Source of the DNA: Candidatus Rokuibacteriota bacterium
GTDB lineage: Bacteria > Methylomirabilota > Methylomirabilia > Rokubacteriales > CSP1-6
Assembly: GCA_003220225.1 (NCBI GenBank)
Contig: QHRU01000068.1
Coordinates: forward strand, 1 to 64,000
Length of the DNA stretch: 64,000 bases
Direction: 5' to 3'
Each line of letters starts with the position of its first letter. The first letter of the stretch is position 1. The notes under the pieces are model-generated. The model did not search any database. It had not been told where the DNA came from and saw nothing but the letters and a program-made list of their open reading frames with translations. Position numbers and translations under genes: made by a program. Shown here one piece after another: positions 8,731 to 16,921 of the stretch.

Positions 8731-10146
8731 TCAGTGCCGCTGCTTGCGCGCCACGCCCGTCTTGATCGCCGCCGCGGCGACCGCCTCCGCCACCGTCGGC
8801 ACGACGCGGGCGTCGAACATCGACGGCGTGATGTATTCGTCGCTCAGCTCGCCCTTGGCCACGATCGAGGCGAGCGCGTGGGCCGCCGCCAGCTTCATCT
8901 CGTCGTTCACCCGCTTGGCGCGGACGTCGAGCATCCCGCGGAAGAAGCCCGGGAAGCAGCACGAGTTGTTGATCTGGTTCGGGTAATCCGAGCGGCCGGT
9001 GGCCATGACCCGCACGAACGCTCCCGCCTCCTCCGGCTGGATCTCCGGCACGGGGTTGGCCATGGCGAACACGATCGGATCGCGGTTCATCGCCTTGATG
9101 TCCTTGAGCGAGACGACGCCCGGGCCCGACAGGCCGATGAAGACGTCGGCGCGCACGAGCGCGTCGCCCGCGGTGCCGCGCAAGGCCTTGGGATTGGTGT
9201 GCCGGGCGAACCACTCCTTCATCGGGTTCATGTTCTCCTTGCGGCCCTTGTAGATCGCGCCCGCGCGGTCACAGCCCACGATGTTCTTCGCCCCCTCCTT
9301 CATGAGGAGCTTGGCCGTCGCGATGCCCGAGGCCCCCGCGCCGGTGATCACGATGCGCGCGTCACCCAGGCGCTTCTTGACGATCTTCAGCGCGTTGATC
9401 AGCGCGGCCAGCACCACCACCGCCGTGCCGTGCTGGTCGTCATGGAACACGGGGATGTCGAGGGCCTTCTGCAGGCGCTCCTCGATCTCGAAGCAGCGTG
9501 GGGCCGAGATGTCTTCCAGGTTGATGCCACCGAAGACCGGCGAGATCGCCTTGACGATGGTCACGATCTCGTCGACGTCCTTGGTGGCCAGGCAGAGCGG
9601 CCACGCGTCGACGCCCGCGAACTCCTTGAAGATGAGGGCCTTGCCCTCCATGACGGGCGCGGCGCCGTTCGGTCCGATGTCGCCGAGGCCGAGCACGGCC
9701 GTGCCGTCGCTGACCACGGCCACCGTGTTCTGCTTCGTCGTCAGCGTGTAGGCCTTGTCGGGATCGTGGTGGATGGCCATGCACACGCGCGCCACGCCCG
9801 GCGTGTACGCCATCGAGAGATCGTCGCGCGTCTTGACCGGGATCTTGCCCTTGATCTCGATCTTGCCGCCGAGGTGCATGAGGAACGTGCGGTCCGAGAC
9901 GTGAACGACCTTGACCCCGTCGATCGCCTTGAGCCGCTCGACCACCTGCTGTCCGTGCGGCTCGTCGCTGGCCTTGAAGGTCAGGTCGCGAACGATCGTC
10001 TTCTTGCGGACCTCCACCAGGTCGATCGCGCCGATGTCGCCGCCGGCCTTGCCGATGGCGGAGGTGACCTTGCCGAGCATGCCGGGCTGGTTCTGGATCT
10101 CGAGCCTGACCGTGAGCGAGTGACTCGCCGTCGGAGCGTTGCCCAT
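8731..10146 (-). CDS. Malic enzyme with N-terminal ACT domain
   Basis: Oxidative decarboxylation of malate to pyruvate with NAD(P)+. Residues 1-85 form an ACT domain (LTVRLEIQNQPGMLGKVTSAI), a likely allosteric amino-acid sensor. The catalytic part follows with SMAYTPGVARVC, VSDGTAVLGLGDIGP, the metal-binding FHDDQHGTAVV and the dinucleotide fold VITGAGASGIA. At 471 residues it lacks the C-terminal phosphotransacetylase-like domain of MaeB. GGGAGG lies ten bases before the ATG. Pairing with a carboxylate transporter and acetyl-CoA synthetase suggests growth on C2/C4 acids. Confidence 0.93.
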   Translation of the reverse strand: MGNAPTASHSLTVRLEIQNQPGMLGKVTSAIGKAGGDIGAIDLVEVRKKTIVRDLTFKASDEPHGQQVVERLKAIDGVKVVHVSDRTFLMHLGGKIEIKGKIPVKTRDDLSMAYTPGVARVCMAIHHDPDKAYTLTTKQNTVAVVSDGTAVLGLGDIGPNGAAPVMEGKALIFKEFAGVDAWPLCLATKDVDEIVTIVKAISPVFGGINLEDISAPRCFEIEERLQKALDIPVFHDDQHGTAVVVLAALINALKIVKKRLGDARIVITGAGASGIATAKLLMKEGAKNIVGCDRAGAIYKGRKENMNPMKEWFARHTNPKALRGTAGDALVRADVFIGLSGPGVVSLKDIKAMNRDPIVFAMANPVPEIQPEEAGAFVRVMATGRSDYPNQINNSCCFPGFFRGMLDVRAKRVNDEMKLAAAHALASIVAKGELSDEYITPSMFDARVVPTVAEAVAAAAIKTGVARKQRH

Positions 10147-10302
10147 CTACCGCCTCCCTGCGTCTGATGCGCGGCGGGCGACGGCCCGCCGAGTGGGCGG
10201 TATTTTACTCCAAGCCGCCGTCCCCCATATGCAATCGTGATCTGCACAACAGCCGAAGGCCGTTCACGATCGTCTCGCGCGTGCTGCACTTCGTGGAGTC
10301 AC

Positions 10303-10491
10303 GACCCGGTGGCGCTCGTCGTCCTGCGGCGCCCGGTGACCCAGCAGGTGCTCATGGCGTTCTGCAGATCCCGGATCGATGGCTCCCGGCTCCCGGTCGC
10401 CCTCGTGGAGGTTCCACGGATGCTCCGCAGCCCGGACGGCAAGATCCTGCGCAAGCACCTCATCGACGAATACAAGGTGGTCGCTCCATAA
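10303..10491 (+). pseudogene. C-terminal remnant of an acyl-CoA synthetase (ANL family)
   Basis: This 62-codon stretch reads like the end of an AMP-forming acyl-CoA synthetase: VALVVLRRPVTQQVLMAFCR matches the hinge-following beta/helix, and VEVPRMLRSPDGKILRKHL matches the A10 motif whose lysine (SPDGK) is catalytic. The main body of the enzyme is absent: upstream the frame enters unrelated sequence and then the malic enzyme promoter region. The typical PRTxSGK is already altered to MLRSPDGK. It overlaps the end of the opposite-strand retropepsin gene. I read it as a decayed gene end, not an expressed protein. Confidence 0.6.
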
Positions 10492-11149
10492 CTGTCGAGG
10501 GCACGGAGACCCAGTTGCCGGCGATCGGCGTCGACGTGACCAGGTATTGGCTGAGGAACGTGTTGCCGAGGATCTCGTCGACTCCGGGGCCCGGGTCGTG
10601 CAGGACGACGGGCACCTCGCGCAGCACGGCGTCGCCCACCAGCGTGGGGCCGACCACGATCACGCTCGAGCCCGTGTCGAGCAGGAAGCGCCCGCGGTGG
10701 CCGTTGACGAGGGCGGGCACGATCCAGACGCCGAGCCCCGACTCCAGCGGCACCAGGACTTCGCCGTCACCGGCCGATGTCGACTGCAACCCGGCCAGGC
10801 CGTCCATGGCCTCGCGGGCGATCGTGGACTGGGGCTCGAGCAGCAGGGTCACCTGGAAGGCGTCCGCGGCGGAGGCGCGCAGGCCGAGCGTGGCCGGCGC
10901 CCGCCCGCGCAGGTAATGCAGCTCCGCGTTCCCCGGCTGCAGGCTCACCGCCTGGCTCCAGAGCCGGAGCGCCTCGGCATAGTCGTGATGCTCCCAGGCG
11001 GTGGCGGCGCGAATGTGCAGATCCGCCGGCGAAAGCGCACCCCCGAAGACCAGCCACTGAAGGACCGGGCATGGCGTTGCGAGCGTGTGAGGGCCCGTAG
11101 TAGGCTCGGCGCAGGCCGTCGGCGCGCGGCGCCGACGCAGGGCCATCAC
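10460..11149 (-). CDS. TPR-like and retropepsin-like aspartic protease domain protein
   Basis: Residues of about 42-115 form TPR-like helices (AATAWEHHDYAEALRLWSQAVSLQPGNAELHYLRG). The C-terminal half contains the single-domain retroviral-type aspartic protease motif FLLDTGSSVIVVG, followed by the family's ILGNTFLSQYLV block. Such proteins act as dimers because each chain gives one catalytic Asp. The usual final beta strand after ILGxxFL (a VTID... hairpin) is poorly conserved, and the last 12 residues run into the antisense acyl-CoA synthetase remnant, so the C-terminus may have been replaced. The N-terminus has no convincing signal peptide. It diverges from the DUF169-UroD gene over 35 bp. 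Confidence 0.65.
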   Translation of the reverse strand: MMALRRRRAPTACAEPTTGPHTLATPCPVLQWLVFGGALSPADLHIRAATAWEHHDYAEALRLWSQAVSLQPGNAELHYLRGRAPATLGLRASAADAFQVTLLLEPQSTIAREAMDGLAGLQSTSAGDGEVLVPLESGLGVWIVPALVNGHRGRFLLDTGSSVIVVGPTLVGDAVLREVPVVLHDPGPGVDEILGNTFLSQYLVTSTPIAGNWVSVPSTVMERPPCIRR

Positions 11150-11184
11150 GAGTCAGAGCAAACCGTTGCAGTCCTGGAGGGTGC

Positions 11185-13032
11185 ATGATCGACGTCAAAA
11201 CGGCGGACCGCGAGCTCCAGACCTACATCCGGCCGCAGACCTTTCCCGTCGCTATCCGGATGCTGCGTCCCGACGAGCCGATCCCCGACCGCGCGCGGCG
11301 ACCCGCCCGGGACTTCAAGAAGCTCTCCATGAACTGCCAGGTCATCGACATGGCCCGGCGCTACGGCTGGACGCTCGTCCTCACGCGTGAGGACTCGATC
11401 TGCTCTCTGGGCATCGCCGCCCTGGGCTTCGAGAAGCCGACGCACCTGCACAACTCGGGCACCCTCTGCGAGGGCATGTACACGGAGACGAAGGAGGCGG
11501 GCCAGCGCTCGGAGACGGCCATCGACCGGTTCAAGGAGGGCGAGTACGGAGCGTTGCTGGTGGCGCCGCTGGACCGGGCCACCTTCGAGCCCGATCTCGT
11601 CTGCGTCTACGCCAATCCCGCCCAGGTGATGCGGCTGACGCAGGCCGCCCTCTGGAAGCGCGGCGGCAAGCTGGCCTCCGCGTTCGGGGGCCGCGTCGTG
11701 TGCGCCGACATCATCGTCACCACCATGCGCACGGACCGGCCGCAGGTGATCCTCCCCTGCTCGGGCGACCGCATCTTCGGCCAGACGCAGGACCACGAGA
11801 TGGCGTTCACGATTCCGTGGTCGCAGATGGAGGAGATCATCGAGGGACTGCGCGGCACTCACGCCGGCGGCATCCGCTATCCGATCACCCAGTTCATGGA
11901 GTACGAGGCGAAGATGCCGCCGAGGTACATGGAAGCGAATCGGGTGTGGGATACGGAAAAAGGCAAGACGGCGTACAGCAATCGGGATCGTGTCGTGGCC
12001 GCCTACAAGCGGTCCTTTGCCGACCGGGTGCCCGTCTACCCGATCGTCGCGTCGTTCGCGGGCACCCTCGACGGGCTCTCGATCGAGGAGTACTGCACGA
12101 ACGTGCCGAAGGCCATCACGGCCATGCTGAACTACTACGAGCGCTACCAGCCGGACGTCGTGCTCGCCTACAACGACCTGGCGAAGGAAGCGGAGGCCTT
12201 CGGCTGCCGCGTGAAGTACTCCGATTACGTCGTGCCGTCGATCGACGAGCACGTCCTCACCGACGACAAGTCACGCCTGGCCACGCTGAAGATGCCGGAC
12301 CCGTACAAGACGGCGCGGCTGCCCGGCTTTCTCGAGCAGTGCGAGGCGCTCGTGAAGGCCAAGCCGCCGACGGCCATCGGCGCGGTGGCGGTGGGGCCGT
12401 GGACGATCGCCATGCTGATCCGCAATCCGGAGACGATGCTGCTCGACACCTTCGAGGCTCCGCAGTTCATCCACGACCTCATGCGGATCACCACGGACTT
12501 CTCCAAGATCTGGGGCGACGCGATCGTGAAGACCGGCATCGGGTTGTCGTTCTCCGAGCCGACGGCCTCGATCAGCCTGGTCTCGCCCGACAACTATCGC
12601 GAGTTCATCGCGCCGTACCACAAGGAGCTGGTGGAGTACTTCAAGGCCCAGAAGGTCGGCGTGACGACCCACATCTGTGGGACGACCTATCCGATCTTCG
12701 AGGACCTGCTGCAGGTCGGTTTCAGCACCATCTCGTTCGACCTCGACCAGCAGGGCGACCCGAAGCTCTACGTCGACCAGCTCGAGCGCTTCGTGCAGGT
12801 GGCCAAGGGCCGGGCGGTGGCCATCGGCAACGTCGACGCCACCAGATTCGAAAAGACGTCGAAGGAAGCCATGTATGCCGACGTGAAGCGATGCATCGAC
12901 ACCGCGGCTCGTCACTCGGCGTTTATTCTTTCGACGTCGTGCGAGATCCCTCCCAAATCAGACCCCGAGATCGTGAAGTGGTTCATGGATGCCGCGCACG
13001 ACTACGGGCGCTACGAGCGGATCTTCGACTGA
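11185..13032 (+). CDS. DUF169 - uroporphyrinogen decarboxylase/MtaA-type methyltransferase fusion
   Basis: A 615-residue two-domain protein. Residues 1 to about 250 resemble DUF169 (COG2043): YIRPQTFPVAIRML, the NCQVIDMARRYGW block and several conserved cysteines. Residues of about 270-615 are a UroD-fold domain, with the zinc-ligand pattern HxC...C of the MtaA/MtbA/CmuA corrinoid:thiol methyltransferases (THICGT at about 493 and STSCEIPP near 585). True UroD lacks this triad and needs arginines not evident here, so heme synthesis is unlikely. I infer a corrinoid-linked methyl transfer role; the substrate is unknown. The ATG has GGAGG seven bases upstream. A DinB gene follows after 13 bp. Confidence 0.82.
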   Translation: MIDVKTADRELQTYIRPQTFPVAIRMLRPDEPIPDRARRPARDFKKLSMNCQVIDMARRYGWTLVLTREDSICSLGIAALGFEKPTHLHNSGTLCEGMYTETKEAGQRSETAIDRFKEGEYGALLVAPLDRATFEPDLVCVYANPAQVMRLTQAALWKRGGKLASAFGGRVVCADIIVTTMRTDRPQVILPCSGDRIFGQTQDHEMAFTIPWSQMEEIIEGLRGTHAGGIRYPITQFMEYEAKMPPRYMEANRVWDTEKGKTAYSNRDRVVAAYKRSFADRVPVYPIVASFAGTLDGLSIEEYCTNVPKAITAMLNYYERYQPDVVLAYNDLAKEAEAFGCRVKYSDYVVPSIDEHVLTDDKSRLATLKMPDPYKTARLPGFLEQCEALVKAKPPTAIGAVAVGPWTIAMLIRNPETMLLDTFEAPQFIHDLMRITTDFSKIWGDAIVKTGIGLSFSEPTASISLVSPDNYREFIAPYHKELVEYFKAQKVGVTTHICGTTYPIFEDLLQVGFSTISFDLDQQGDPKLYVDQLERFVQVAKGRAVAIGNVDATRFEKTSKEAMYADVKRCIDTAARHSAFILSTSCEIPPKSDPEIVKWFMDAAHDYGRYERIFD

Positions 13033-13045
13033 GCGGGCGCGGCCG

Positions 13046-13669
13046 GTGATCGTCGAGCTGATCCGGTCGCTATACCGCTACAACGACTGGGCGAACGGCC
13101 GCATCCTCGACGCGAGCGCGCGGCTGACGTGCGAGCAGCTCCTCGAGGGCGGCGGCGCCAGCTTCGACTCGGTCCGCGACACCCTCGTGCACACCATGGG
13201 CGCCGAGTGGCTGTACCTCGAGCGCTGGCACGGCCGCTCGCCGCGCGCGTCCTTTGCCGCCGCCGACTTCCCCGACCTCGCAACCATCCGCGCGCGCTGG
13301 CAGACCATCGAGCGCGACACGCAGGCGTTCGTGGCGGCGCTGACCGAGGCCGACCTCGCCCGCGTCGTCGAGTACACGAACATGCAGGGCGAGCGCTGGG
13401 CCTACCCGCTCTGGCAGCAGATGATCCACCAGGTGAACCACGCCACCCAGCACCGGAGCGAGGCCGCCGTCATGCTGACGAAGCTCGGGCACTCGCCCGG
13501 CTGGCTCGACCTCCTCTATTTCGTCGATCTCGTGGGGGGCCCCGATATGGCCCCCCACACCCCCCAACGCTCGTCGCGCCCCGGGGAACCCCGGGCGCGC
13601 CTCGATACCCCCCAACGCTCGTCGCGCCCCGGGGAACCCGGGGCGCGCCTGGACTCCGAGTCGAAATGA
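13046..13669 (+). CDS. DinB-family metal-dependent protein with repeat-derived C-terminal tail
   Basis: DinB/YfiT four-helix-bundle proteins bind a divalent metal and often act as thiol-dependent transferases. The bundle is visible from LIRSLYRYNDWANGRIL, with the His triad in DTLVHTMGAEWLY (H49) and IHQVNHATQHRSE (two histidines four apart). The family normally ends near residue 163 (LDLLYFVDL). The remaining 44 residues (GGPDMAPHTPQRSSRPGEP and so on) are encoded entirely by the double-hairpin DNA repeat, which has no stop in this frame. The GTG start at 13046 follows the UroD-like gene by 13 bp; the stop overlaps the next start (ATGA). Confidence 0.82.
   Translation: MIVELIRSLYRYNDWANGRILDASARLTCEQLLEGGGASFDSVRDTLVHTMGAEWLYLERWHGRSPRASFAAADFPDLATIRARWQTIERDTQAFVAALTEADLARVVEYTNMQGERWAYPLWQQMIHQVNHATQHRSEAAVMLTKLGHSPGWLDLLYFVDLVGGPDMAPHTPQRSSRPGEPRARLDTPQRSSRPGEPGARLDSESK
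13530..13659 (+). repeat. Double-hairpin intergenic repeat, copy B (in frame with dinB)
   Basis: One complete unit (GTGGGGGGCC / GGCCCCCCAC, then CGCGCCCCGGGG / CCCCGGGCGCG) followed by a second copy of the hairpin-2 half. It is in the same orientation relative to the gene as other copies, but no stop codon precedes it, so the DinB frame reads through both units. Confidence 0.85.
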
Positions 13670-15921
13670 TTGGAGAAAGCCACGCGCGGCTGGGGGGCGA
13701 GCGGCTCGTCACCGGCGCCGGGCGCTTCGTCGAGGACGTGCGCGTGCCGGGGATGCTGCACGCCGCGGTGCTGCGCTCGCCCCACGCCCACGCGCGCCTG
13801 GCCGGCATCGACGCCAAGCGCGCGCGCGAGCTGCCCGGCGTCCGGCTCGTCCTCACCGCCGCCGACGTGCCCACCGCCGCCATCATCCCCAACCGCGTGC
13901 CGGCCCCCGCCGGCGCCGAGCGCTATCTGCAGCCGGCCGTCGCGCGCGACGTCGTGCGCTACGTCGGCGAGCCGGTGGCGCTCGTGGTCGCCGACGATCC
14001 GTACGTCGCGTGCGACGCGCTCGAGCTCGTCGACGTCGTCTACGCGACGCTGCCCGCGTGCCCGTCGGTGGCTGCCGCGGTGGCGCCCGGGGCGCCGCGG
14101 CTCTTCGCCGGCACCGAGACGAACAACGTCGCCACCATCGCGATGCGCGTGGGGGACGCCGACGCGGCGCTCGCGCGAGCGGCCGTCGTCATCCGCGAGC
14201 GCTTCCGCTATCCGCGCCAGACGGCGGCCGCGCTGGAGACGCGCGGGCTGGTGGCCGTGCCGCCCGATCCGCGCGGCGGCGAGCTGCACCTGATCGGTGC
14301 GACGAAGTGCATCCACATCAATCGCACGATCCTCGCGCCGATCTTCGGCATTCCGCTCGGCGCGCTGCGGCTCACGGAAGTCGACGTGGGCGGGGGCTTC
14401 GGCGTGCGGGGCGAGCTCTACCCGGAGGACATCCTGGTGCCGCTCGCGGCCATGAAGCTCGGCCGGCCCGTGAGGTGGATCGAGAGTCGCCGCGAGAACC
14501 TCATGGCCGCCAACCATGCCCGCGAGGTCGGCTACGAGATCGAGATCGGCTTCGACGCCGACGGGCGCATCCTCGCCATCCGGACGGTGATCCACGCCGA
14601 CATCGGCGCCTACGTGCGCACGGCGGCGCTCGTCCCCGCGGAATTCGGCGCCGCGCTCCTGCCAGGCCCGTACCGCGTGCCGAACTACTCCTGTGATCTC
14701 TGGTCGATCGTGACGAACAAGACCCCGGCGGGGACGCTGCGCTCGCCCGGCCGGCCAGAGTGTAACTTCGTCCGCGAGCGGCTGCTCGACGCGGGCGCCG
14801 CGCGGCTGGGCCTGGATCCGGTCGACATCCGCCGCCGCAACCTCATCCGCGCCGACGCGATGCCCTACGACTGCGGCACGAAGTCGTTCGGGGTAACCAC
14901 GGTCTACGACTCCGGCGATTTCCCGGCGCTCTTCGACGAGCTGTTGCGCCGGCTCGACTACCCGCGCGAGCGCGCCGAGCAGGCGGCGGTGAACGCGCGA
15001 CCCTCGGGGCCGCGCCGGGGGATCGGTCTCGCCGTCTACGTCGAGAAGACGGGGCTCGGCCCGTTCGAGACGACGCACGTCGAAGCGCGCCCGGACGGCC
15101 GCCTGGTCGTCGACACGGGCGCGTCGTCGATGGGCCCCGGGCTCGAGACCGTGCTCGCCCAGATCCTCGGCGAGGCGCTCGGCATTCCGGCCGCGCGCTT
15201 CGACGTGCGCCACGCCGACACGGCCACCGTCGAGAGCGGCGTCGGCACCTACGGCTCGCGCGGCACGCTGACAGCCGGGAACGCCGCGCACCTCGCGGCG
15301 CACAAGCTGATCGCCGAGGCCAGGACGCGCGCCGCCGCCCGCTTCGCCGTGGCCGAGACGAACGTGACGTACGCGCACGGGGCGCTCGAAGCGGGCGGCC
15401 GCCGCGTGACGCTCGCCGAGCTGGCGACCGAGCGGCGTCTGGCCGCGGGCGCGTCGTTCGAGGTGAAGAAGATCACCTACGCGGGCTGCGCAGCGGCGGT
15501 GGTGGTGGACGTGGACCGCGACACGGGCGCCGTGCGGCTGCGCCGCGTGGTCGTCGGCGCCGACGTCGGGCGCGCGGTGAACCCCGCGCTCGTGGACGGC
15601 CAGCTCGTCGGCGGCGTCGCGTTCGGCATCGGCAACACGCTGCTCGAAAGTCTGGAGTATGACGCGCTCGGCCAGCTCGTCTCCGGTACGCTCATGGACT
15701 ACGCGCTGCCGTACGCGACCGACGTGCCGCCCGTCGAGGGCTTCTACCAGGAAGTGCGCGCGACGACCAACCCGCTCGGCCTGCGCGGGCTCGGCGAGTG
15801 CGGCAACCCCGGGCTCGGAGGCGCCATTGCCAACGCCGTCTGCGACGCGCTCGGCGTGCGCGCCGCGTCGTTCACGGAGTTGCCGGTGAGGCCGGAGAGG
15901 GTGTTCGGGCTGGGGCGCTGA
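13666..15921 (+). CDS. Xanthine dehydrogenase-family molybdopterin-binding large subunit (CoxL-like), orphan
   Basis: A 751-residue large subunit of a molybdenum hydroxylase. The N-terminal a/b hammerhead domain (VTGAGRFVEDVRVPGMLHAAVLRS) is followed by the Mo-cofactor domains, with the FGVRGELYPED segment, AGTLRSPGRPE, and the catalytic-glutamate block RGLGECGNPGLGGAIANAV. The CO-dehydrogenase-specific AYxCSFR loop is absent, so this is not a true CO dehydrogenase. No FAD-binding or 2Fe-2S subunit lies nearby; the electron-transfer partners must be elsewhere or missing. The ATG overlaps the DinB stop. A duplicated terminator follows. Confidence 0.88.
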   Translation: MIGESHARLGGERLVTGAGRFVEDVRVPGMLHAAVLRSPHAHARLAGIDAKRARELPGVRLVLTAADVPTAAIIPNRVPAPAGAERYLQPAVARDVVRYVGEPVALVVADDPYVACDALELVDVVYATLPACPSVAAAVAPGAPRLFAGTETNNVATIAMRVGDADAALARAAVVIRERFRYPRQTAAALETRGLVAVPPDPRGGELHLIGATKCIHINRTILAPIFGIPLGALRLTEVDVGGGFGVRGELYPEDILVPLAAMKLGRPVRWIESRRENLMAANHAREVGYEIEIGFDADGRILAIRTVIHADIGAYVRTAALVPAEFGAALLPGPYRVPNYSCDLWSIVTNKTPAGTLRSPGRPECNFVRERLLDAGAARLGLDPVDIRRRNLIRADAMPYDCGTKSFGVTTVYDSGDFPALFDELLRRLDYPRERAEQAAVNARPSGPRRGIGLAVYVEKTGLGPFETTHVEARPDGRLVVDTGASSMGPGLETVLAQILGEALGIPAARFDVRHADTATVESGVGTYGSRGTLTAGNAAHLAAHKLIAEARTRAAARFAVAETNVTYAHGALEAGGRRVTLAELATERRLAAGASFEVKKITYAGCAAAVVVDVDRDTGAVRLRRVVVGADVGRAVNPALVDGQLVGGVAFGIGNTLLESLEYDALGQLVSGTLMDYALPYATDVPPVEGFYQEVRATTNPLGLRGLGECGNPGLGGAIANAVCDALGVRAASFTELPVRPERVFGLGR

Positions 15922-15962
15922 GGTTTCTCGAGGACGGCGTTCTGAGCCTCGCGGGACAAATC

Positions 15963-15997
15963 AAAAGGCCGACCCTGGCGGGTCGGCCCTTGATTTT
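15963..15997. terminator. Bidirectional intrinsic terminator, first copy
   Basis: Nine-bp perfect GC stem at 15967-15988 with a TGGC loop, A-run before and T-rich stretch after; stops the CoxL-like transcript from the left. Confidence 0.85.
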
Positions 15998-16067
15998 GCG
16001 TTGACGCTCGTGCGACCTGGATGCCAAATTTCTAGGCTCGCCTCGCAACCCCCTCGCGGGACAAATC

Positions 16068-16102
16068 AAAAGGCCGACCCTGGCGGGTCGGCCCTTGATT
16101 TT
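16068..16102. terminator. Bidirectional intrinsic terminator, second copy
   Basis: Identical hairpin at 16072-16093, 105 bp after the first; on the minus strand it follows the RRM gene stop by about 70 bases. Confidence 0.85.
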
Positions 16103-16140
16103 GCGTTGACGCTCGTGCGACCTGGATGCCAAATTTCTAT

Positions 16141-16174
16141 GCTCGCCTCAGCGCCAGAGGCGCTTCGGCTCGCA
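16141..16174 (-). repeat. Short stop-associated hairpin element
   Basis: Thirty-four bases immediately after the RRM stop: starts TGCGAGCCG and ends GAGGCGAGC on the minus strand, with an AGCGCC/GGCGCT hairpin between. An equal-length element with the same ends but another hairpin follows the fabH stop at 62859-62892. Confidence 0.65.
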
Positions 16175-16555
16175 CTACCATTTCACCGGCTTGCTGGGCC
16201 GGTGGGCATAGCCGCTCTCGCGGCCGCCGCCGCCGCCCGGACGCCCGCCGCCGGGACGACCCCCGCCGCCGGGACGACCGCCGCCGCCGCCCCCGCCCGT
16301 GCGCGGGGCCTGCGGGTTGGATACCTCGACGGTGATACGACGCCCGTCGAGCTCGCGGCCGTTGAGCTGCGAGATCGCGTTCTGCGCCTCCTCCGCCGTT
16401 CCCATCTCGACGAACCCGAACCCGCGCGACTGGCCCGAGAACCGGTCCGTGATGACGGTGGCTGACAGCACGTTGCCGCTCTGCGCGAAGAATTCGCGCA
16501 ACCCTTCACTGGTGGTGGAATAGGCGAGACCGCCGACGTACAGCTTGGACGCCAT
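16175..16555 (-). CDS. Glycine-rich RRM RNA-binding protein
   Basis: A single RNA recognition motif occupies residues 1-80: RNP2 is LYVGGL and RNP1 is RGFGFVEM, both with the aromatic residues that stack on RNA. A low-complexity Gly/Arg/Pro tail (repeats of GGGRPGG) follows, then a basic end (HRPSKPVKW). At 126 residues it matches the bacterial Rbp family, often cold-induced in cyanobacteria and proteobacteria, probably acting as an RNA chaperone. It is monocistronic, with a 5' region of about 150 bp and the duplicated terminator behind it. Confidence 0.93.
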   Translation of the reverse strand: MASKLYVGGLAYSTTSEGLREFFAQSGNVLSATVITDRFSGQSRGFGFVEMGTAEEAQNAISQLNGRELDGRRITVEVSNPQAPRTGGGGGGGRPGGGGRPGGGRPGGGGGRESGYAHRPSKPVKW

Positions 16556-16708
16556 AGGACATTCCCCCGAACTCTCTTCCGCTGTCGTGCTCGCCCCGCG
16601 AACCGGAAGAGTCCGTTCTCGTCGGGGGCGAGGTCGGCCGATAGCGGCCGACAGTCAAAATCTTACACGCACTTCGCGGCCGCGCAACCTCCGGGAGCGC
16701 GGGTGGTC

Positions 16709-16921
16709 TCAGTAGGTGATCGCGGGCGACGTCGGCGGCGGCGTCTCGTCGATTTCCGGCGCGTTCGGCAGGCTCGGATCCTCACCGCGGCCGGTGACGA
16801 TGTCGGCGACCGACGCCGGCCGCCGCGGATGCGCGCGACGGCGCGCGCCGGCCGACAGCTCGAGCGCCGTGATCAGCAGGCCGAGGATCAGCGCCACCGC
16901 GAGGAGCCAGCGGATGAGCAT
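16709..16921 (-). CDS. Small single-pass membrane protein, unknown function
   Basis: Seventy residues: an N-terminal hydrophobic helix (LLAVALILGLLITALEL, about residues 6-22), a basic stretch (ARRRAHPRRP) and a proline/acid-rich tail ending PPPTSPAITY. I recognise no family. The ATG overlaps the stop of the receiver-domain gene (TGATG), so the two are translationally coupled and may act together. Confidence 0.55.
   Translation of the reverse strand: MLIRWLLAVALILGLLITALELSAGARRRAHPRRPASVADIVTGRGEDPSLPNAPEIDETPPPTSPAITY

Larger units (their letters stand above)
15947..16150. repeat. Direct duplication (105-bp period) with bidirectional terminators
   Basis: A unit of about 99 bp starting CCTCGCGGGACAAATC occurs at 15947 and again at 16052, almost identical. 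Each unit holds the perfect hairpin GGCCGACCC-TGGC-GGGTCGGCC flanked by AAAA on the left and CTTGATTTT on the right, so it can stop transcription from either side. It lies between the convergent CoxL-like and RRM genes. Confidence 0.9.

Noticed and set aside
11185-13032. Heme-pathway uroporphyrinogen decarboxylase
   Set aside because: The HxC...C zinc triad of MtaA/CmuA-type methyltransferases and a DUF169 N-terminal domain are present, and no other heme gene lies nearby.
13666-15921. Aerobic carbon monoxide dehydrogenase CoxL
   Set aside because: The form I active-site loop AYxCSFR is absent (AGTLRSPGRPE instead) and coxS/coxM are missing.
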